A stretch of DNA of 18,777 bases from JBAXTE01 sp964653595 (GTDB taxonomy: Bacteria; Bacteroidota; Bacteroidia; Bacteroidales; WCHB1-69): positions 1-18,777 of the forward strand of contig CAZZHH010000061.1 in the NCBI GenBank assembly GCA_964653595.1, in the 5' to 3' direction. Position numbers and translations under genes: made by a program. The notes under the pieces were generated by a model, which was given only the letters and a program-made list of their open reading frames with translations, was not told where the DNA came from and did not search any database. Shown here in pieces: positions 14,604 through 18,777 of the stretch (positions within the stretch are counted from its first letter, which is position 1; every line of letters starts with the position of its first letter).

Positions 14604-16229
14604 ATGTTGTTAGATATATTCAACGAGATTAGCATTTATTTTAAACCACTTTTAGGGTCTTCTTTTTTCATGCTTTTTGTCATCATTACTTTTGGCTTGT
14701 TGTTAGGAAGAATCCGGTTGGGAAGTTTTTCTTTTGACTTTTCTGCAGTAATCTTTATAGCTCTTATATTTGGGCATTATGGGGTTATCTTAGATCCCAT
14801 CATACAACAGATAGGCATCCTTCTTTTTATTTTCACCATTGGGATACAAGCTGGGCCGGGTTTCTTTCGATCGTTTATGAAGAATGGTCGTAGTTTCATC
14901 TTTCTATCTATAATTATTGTTGGCACGGGAGCTTTAGCTTCAGCGATGGCTATCATTTTATTTGGTATTGACAAAAACCTTATCATTGGGATCTTCAATG
15001 GGGCATTAACGAGCACTCCGGGCTTGGCAGCAGCAGTAGAAGCAACCCAATCGCCTCTATCGTCGATAGGATACGGTATTGCATACCCATTTGGAGTGAT
15101 AGGCGTAGTGCTTTTTGTTTCTCTAATCCCCAAAATCAAAAAGATAGACATCCAAAAAGAGGAAGAAGAGTACTCTACCCATCTTTTGGATGACTACCCA
15201 CAAATTGTCACCAAAGATTTTATAGTCACAAACCAAGAAGTTATCTGCAAACCATTCTCCGTTTTAAGAGAAGACAAAAGCACCATTCACTGTATAACAA
15301 CAAAAATATTCAGAAATAACCAAGTTTTAATTCCTCACACCGACACTCAGTTAGAGTTAGACGATATCATCCGTGTAGTTGGTCCCGACCGCGACATGCA
15401 TCGGGTTTCGGAGATGGTAGGTCCAGAGACAAATCATAGCTTTCCTAAAACAGAAAGTAGCGATGCACAATGGATTTTTGTCACCAACAAAGCAATCTTG
15501 CACAAGCAAATAGAAGATTTAAATCTTTTTGCCAACTTCAACGCAAGCATTGCAGTATTAAAGAGAAGTGGCATCGACATTAGTCCTGATCCCAAAACTC
15601 AGTTACGATTTGGTGATCGATTATTTATTGCTGCCGACAAGGAGTCGTTTCCGGCAATTATTACCTTGTTTGGAAATGAATCCAAGCGACTCTCGGAAAC
15701 CGATTTTTTACCCATCACCCTTGGTATCATCATCGGGATTGTTTTGGGAACCATCCCAATCAATTTAGGCATATTCACCTTCAAACTGGGGTTAACAGGA
15801 GGCGTACTCTCGGCTGCAATTATCTTGAGCTCGATAGGAAAAACCGGTCCGATAATATGGTCTATGTCGAGCAATGCCAATCTTTTAATCCGAGAATTTG
15901 GGCTTTTGTTGTTTTTGGCAACGGTAGGATGTGAAGCAGGATCCCATTTGGTAGAGACTTTGATAAACCACGGCATTCTCCTTTTTGGCATCGGTGCAGC
16001 CATTACCCTGATTCCATTGCTTGCAGGATGGTGGGTAGGCAGAAGAGTTTTTCGAATAAATGCACTCTCCTTATTGGGACTCATTACGGGAGGCATGACC
16101 AGCACACCTGGTTTGGGAGCTGCAGCAAAACATACGCACACCAACATCCCACAAATTGCATACGCAACAGTATACCCATTTGCATTAGTGATGATGATTC
16201 TATTTTCGAAACTACTCAACTTATTGTAA
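14604..16229 (+). CDS. AspT/YidE/YbjL-family membrane transporter with two RCK-C (TrkA-C) domains
   Basis: A 541-aa inner-membrane protein of the aspartate:alanine exchanger (AAE) family, with the family's typical length and duplicated layout. The first membrane half is residues about 17-178 and the second about 368-541. Each carries the signature motif: GALTSTPGLAAA (133-144) and GGMTSTPGLGAA (496-507). Between them lies a cytosolic part with two RCK-C-like beta-alpha domains (about 200-272 and 278-357; for example LELDDIIRVVGPDRDM and LRFGDRLFIAADKE). Characterised members exchange aspartate for alanine, or succinate-type dicarboxylates; most members are uncharacterised, so the substrate here is open. 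The next gene starts 7 bases after the stop, so the two are probably co-transcribed. Confidence 0.9.
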   Translation: MLLDIFNEISIYFKPLLGSSFFMLFVIITFGLLLGRIRLGSFSFDFSAVIFIALIFGHYGVILDPIIQQIGILLFIFTIGIQAGPGFFRSFMKNGRSFIFLSIIIVGTGALASAMAIILFGIDKNLIIGIFNGALTSTPGLAAAVEATQSPLSSIGYGIAYPFGVIGVVLFVSLIPKIKKIDIQKEEEEYSTHLLDDYPQIVTKDFIVTNQEVICKPFSVLREDKSTIHCITTKIFRNNQVLIPHTDTQLELDDIIRVVGPDRDMHRVSEMVGPETNHSFPKTESSDAQWIFVTNKAILHKQIEDLNLFANFNASIAVLKRSGIDISPDPKTQLRFGDRLFIAADKESFPAIITLFGNESKRLSETDFLPITLGIIIGIVLGTIPINLGIFTFKLGLTGGVLSAAIILSSIGKTGPIIWSMSSNANLLIREFGLLLFLATVGCEAGSHLVETLINHGILLFGIGAAITLIPLLAGWWVGRRVFRINALSLLGLITGGMTSTPGLGAAAKHTHTNIPQIAYATVYPFALVMMILFSKLLNLL

Positions 16230-16236
16230 TATCCTA

Positions 16237-18651
16237 ATGAAGTCAATATTAATCTCTACTTTCCTATACTTCTTTTTATCTCCCTTTTTATTTGCACAAA
16301 AGACTATCCCTTTTATTAGCACCTCAACTCCACCAGAAATAGATGGATTGCTAACGGATGAAATATGGAATCAATGTGTTGGGGTAACCGATTTTTATCA
16401 GCAAGATCCACAATGGAACATATCCCCATCACAAAAAAGTGAAGTAAAAATATGTTATTCTCAACAAGGCATTTATATTGGGGCAAGGATGTTTGATTTA
16501 GCAGCCGACAGCATTTTATATGAATATGGGATGCGAGATAACTCCGTAAATGCCGATTATTTTGCCATCGAATTTGATCCTTACAATACGATGCAAGACT
16601 CCTATTATTTTCAGATAACAGCATCGGGAGTGCAAACGGAATGGAGGCGCACCGATGGATATTACAATGCTGTTTGGGAAAGTGCTGTAAAAATCACGAA
16701 AGAGGGGTGGTCGGCAGAGATGTTTATTCCATTTTCTGCGTTTACGTTTCCCTCCAAAGAGATTCAAAATTGGCGAATTCAATACTACCGCTATATCCGA
16801 AGACACAGAGAACTTATTGTTTTATCGCTTGAAGATAAGTCCAACGACAACGACATACAATACTGGGCAACATCGGAGAATTTAAAAAGCATACAGGCGC
16901 CGATAAGATTATTTTTAAATCCCTACTTAAATGGAATCATGGAAAAAAAAGCGACCGATGTGTCGTGGAGCAACAAGATAAATGGGGGATTAGATTTAAA
17001 ATGGGGAATTAACCAAAGTCACACCTTCGATGTTACCCTCCTCCCCGATTTTAGCCAGGTGCAATCGGACAACAAAGTAAAAAATTTAAGTGCATTTGAG
17101 ACTGTTTACGATGATTACCGACCCTTTTTTTATGAGTCGATGTCTCTTTTTAAGACTGGAGATTTAATCTATTCGCGAAGAATTGCGGGGACACCCCTCG
17201 GTTATCAAAGTGTAAAAGAGAACCTTTCCGAAAAAGAGAAAATTGTGGAAAACCCATCCAATTCGCAGTTGATAAATGCGATTAAGTTTTATGGACGATC
17301 TACAAATGGCTTAGCCGTGGGATTCTTTAATGCCATTACGAATAAATCTCAAGCCTTAGTGGAGTCGGAAAACGGAGAAAGGAGATTCGTAGAGACCCAG
17401 CCACTTACCAATTACAACATCCTAGTAATGGACAAAGCTTTAAAAGGAAAATCGAATCTATTTTTCAGCAACGCCAACACCTATCGTGGTGCTTCAAATG
17501 TAAATGCAAACGTAGCAGCCCTAGGAGGAAATTACTATTTTTCGAATGGCACCTATCGCATATATTTACTAAGTGGAATGAGCAGAAGAGTAAAAGGAGA
17601 TCATGCATTTGCCCAAACAAACATGGAGGGTTATAAAACAGATTTCTTGATAGCTAAAGTAAATGGAAAATTCCAATATCAAGCAAATGCTTGGATAAAA
17701 GATAAAAATTACGACCCCAACGACATGGGTTTAAATTTTGTAAACGATGAAATTAGCACCTATTACCAAATTAGTTATCGCGAACCAAACCCTTTTTGGA
17801 AAGTGTTAAATATGCGCAATACGCTTTCGATGAATTTTGGCACTAGATGGTCTACTGGGATGCCAACAACCTACGAAATCAATTATAATTTCAGCACTAC
17901 CACCAAAAAATACGTCTCTCTATGGGGTGGATTGGGGTGGCGACCAGCCAAGATATTTGATTATTACGAACCCCGAAATGGACAATATTATTTAGCCCCT
18001 AAATACCTGTCGGGAAATGCAAATTTTTCTACCGATTACCGAAAACCATTTGCCTTAGATGGTTCGTACAGCATTACCTTTGTATATGATTATTCGGGAG
18101 TAAACCACTATTTTTACCTCTCCCCTGTTGCTCGAATTGGAAACCATGTTAACCTTAGATATACAAGCTGGTTCACCAACAATATAGCTCAACGTGGATT
18201 TGCTTTTAACGACGATAACACCAACGAATCTTACTTTGGCAAACGTCAAGTACAGACCGTTGAAAATTCACTTTCGGCTAATTACGTAGTGATAAACAAT
18301 TTGTCATTTGCATTGAGCACAAGATATTATTGGTCGAAAGGAAAGTATTCGGATTTTTACTTACTAAACAAAAATGGAGTTTTAAATTCAAACCCAACAA
18401 CTGTAACAGAGAACAAAGACTTTACTTACTCCGCCTTTAACATTGATTTTTCGTTTAACTGGAATTTTGCTCCAGGCAGCTCTTTGGTGATTACATACAA
18501 GAACGAATTAGTACACGAGCTTTCTAATGCAAACAAAGATTATATGGAATATTTGCGCTATTCGTTCGACAACCCATTTTCCAATTTAATTGCGCTTAAA
18601 GTGGTTTATTTTATAGATGCCGGCAGAGTGGTGAAATGGAAGAAAAACTGA
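16237..18651 (+). CDS. DUF5916 outer-membrane beta-barrel-like protein with CBM9-like N-terminal domain
   Basis: An 804-aa exported protein. The signal peptide is about 1-20 (ending LFA, then QK). Residues about 33-215 form a CBM9-like (DOMON-type) beta-sandwich: PPEIDGLLTDEIWNQC near the start, GIYIGARMFD, DYFAIEFDPYNTMQDSYYF, and GWSAEMFIPFSAF. From about 225 to the end the sequence matches the DUF5916 type: an early NPYL...GLDLKWGI, then LPDFSQVQSDNKVKNLSAFE, followed by many alternating amphipathic strands that look like an outer-membrane barrel. There is no T9SS tail; the protein ends in an aromatic/hydrophobic strand (ALKVVYFIDAGRVVKWKKN). The length is within what I expect for the family. 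The function is not established; I infer surface ligand binding or passage. It probably shares a transcript with the AspT-like transporter. Confidence 0.85.
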   Translation: MKSILISTFLYFFLSPFLFAQKTIPFISTSTPPEIDGLLTDEIWNQCVGVTDFYQQDPQWNISPSQKSEVKICYSQQGIYIGARMFDLAADSILYEYGMRDNSVNADYFAIEFDPYNTMQDSYYFQITASGVQTEWRRTDGYYNAVWESAVKITKEGWSAEMFIPFSAFTFPSKEIQNWRIQYYRYIRRHRELIVLSLEDKSNDNDIQYWATSENLKSIQAPIRLFLNPYLNGIMEKKATDVSWSNKINGGLDLKWGINQSHTFDVTLLPDFSQVQSDNKVKNLSAFETVYDDYRPFFYESMSLFKTGDLIYSRRIAGTPLGYQSVKENLSEKEKIVENPSNSQLINAIKFYGRSTNGLAVGFFNAITNKSQALVESENGERRFVETQPLTNYNILVMDKALKGKSNLFFSNANTYRGASNVNANVAALGGNYYFSNGTYRIYLLSGMSRRVKGDHAFAQTNMEGYKTDFLIAKVNGKFQYQANAWIKDKNYDPNDMGLNFVNDEISTYYQISYREPNPFWKVLNMRNTLSMNFGTRWSTGMPTTYEINYNFSTTTKKYVSLWGGLGWRPAKIFDYYEPRNGQYYLAPKYLSGNANFSTDYRKPFALDGSYSITFVYDYSGVNHYFYLSPVARIGNHVNLRYTSWFTNNIAQRGFAFNDDNTNESYFGKRQVQTVENSLSANYVVINNLSFALSTRYYWSKGKYSDFYLLNKNGVLNSNPTTVTENKDFTYSAFNIDFSFNWNFAPGSSLVITYKNELVHELSNANKDYMEYLRYSFDNPFSNLIALKVVYFIDAGRVVKWKKN

Positions 18652-18668
18652 ACCACATAGAGGCTATA

Positions 18669-18777
18669 AAGTGGAAAGTCCGTAAAGTCGAAAGGGGAAA
18701 GTTTGTAAAGTTTGTAAAGTGAAAAGTAAGATAGCCGATTTGAAGATGAATCAATTTGAAAATTTGAAAATTTGAGG
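18669..18777. repeat. Short-period tandem repeats at the window end
   Basis: Starting 18 bases after the last gene, two repeat types follow each other. The first (about 18669-18729) is built of roughly 9-base AAAGT-containing units, with two perfect copies of GTTTGTAAA at 18701-18709 and 18710-18718. The second (18739-18777) keeps an 8-base register: TTTGAAGA, TGAATCAA, TTTGAAAA, TTTGAAAA, TTTGAGG, running off the end. No coding potential is visible. Confidence 0.7.

Noticed and set aside
15599..16246. A 215-codon open frame on the minus strand
   Set aside because: It lies wholly opposite the second half of the AspT-like transporter, whose conserved motifs establish the plus-strand frame. 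Its peptide (Pro-, Met- and Lys-rich) resembles no family I know.
18669..18777. CRISPR-like array
   Set aside because: The units are 8-9 bases and directly abutting, without spacers, so this is simple tandem repetition. No CRISPR repeats or cas genes are seen anywhere in the window.
1..18777. tRNA or rRNA genes
   Set aside because: I saw no cloverleaf with a GTTC-type T-loop and CCA-proximal stem, and no rRNA signature sequences on either strand by eye; a covariance-model scan was not possible.

Overview
The window reads as a chromosomal segment of a low-GC member of the Bacteroidetes (Bacteroidota). The evidence is: two secreted proteins that end in type IX secretion (T9SS) type A sorting domains; several upstream boxes of the form TAnnTTTG, the phylum's -7 promoter element, with no clear Shine-Dalgarno sequences; a DUF5916/CBM9-like outer-membrane protein; a deformylase and RuvX in a tight cluster with a TPR lipoprotein; and intergenic repeats that I associate with this phylum. 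I cannot name a genus.

Layout. Positions 173-2839 encode a secreted GH16 glycoside hydrolase with four divergent C-terminal repeats and a T9SS tail. Positions 3006-4829 encode a multi-pass GT-C-like membrane protein. Positions 5018-6823 encode the translational GTPase TypA/BipA. A 712-base gap follows; it holds a cluster of strong hairpins (6838-6999) and a nested palindromic element that resembles a MITE (about 7263-7463). Positions 7536-9992 encode a large T9SS-exported protein with a proprotein-convertase-like P-domain. It converges on a small lipoprotein gene (10076-10525, minus), and a 17-bp perfect hairpin suitable as a bidirectional terminator lies between them.

Positions 10842-12381 form a compact operon: ruvX, def (overlapping by 4 bases) and a TPR lipoprotein (2 bases further on). 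Positions 12382-13010 are a decayed accessory patch with a second copy of the 7310 repeat and the N-terminal remnant of a RhuM-family gene. mnmE (13011-14393, minus) is divergent from an AspT/YidE-type transporter (14604-16229), and back-to-back promoter boxes lie between them. The transporter is followed after 7 bases by a DUF5916/CBM9-like protein (16237-18651). The window ends in short-period tandem repeats.

Most genes are ordinary core or envelope functions: translation (TypA, Def), tRNA modification (MnmE), RNA or Holliday-junction processing (RuvX), and secreted or envelope proteins. I did not find a clear multi-gene novel system. The features most worth a second look are the palindromic element at 7263-7463, the hairpin cluster after typA, the RhuM scar at 12519-12881, and the four-fold repeat module attached to the GH16 enzyme.
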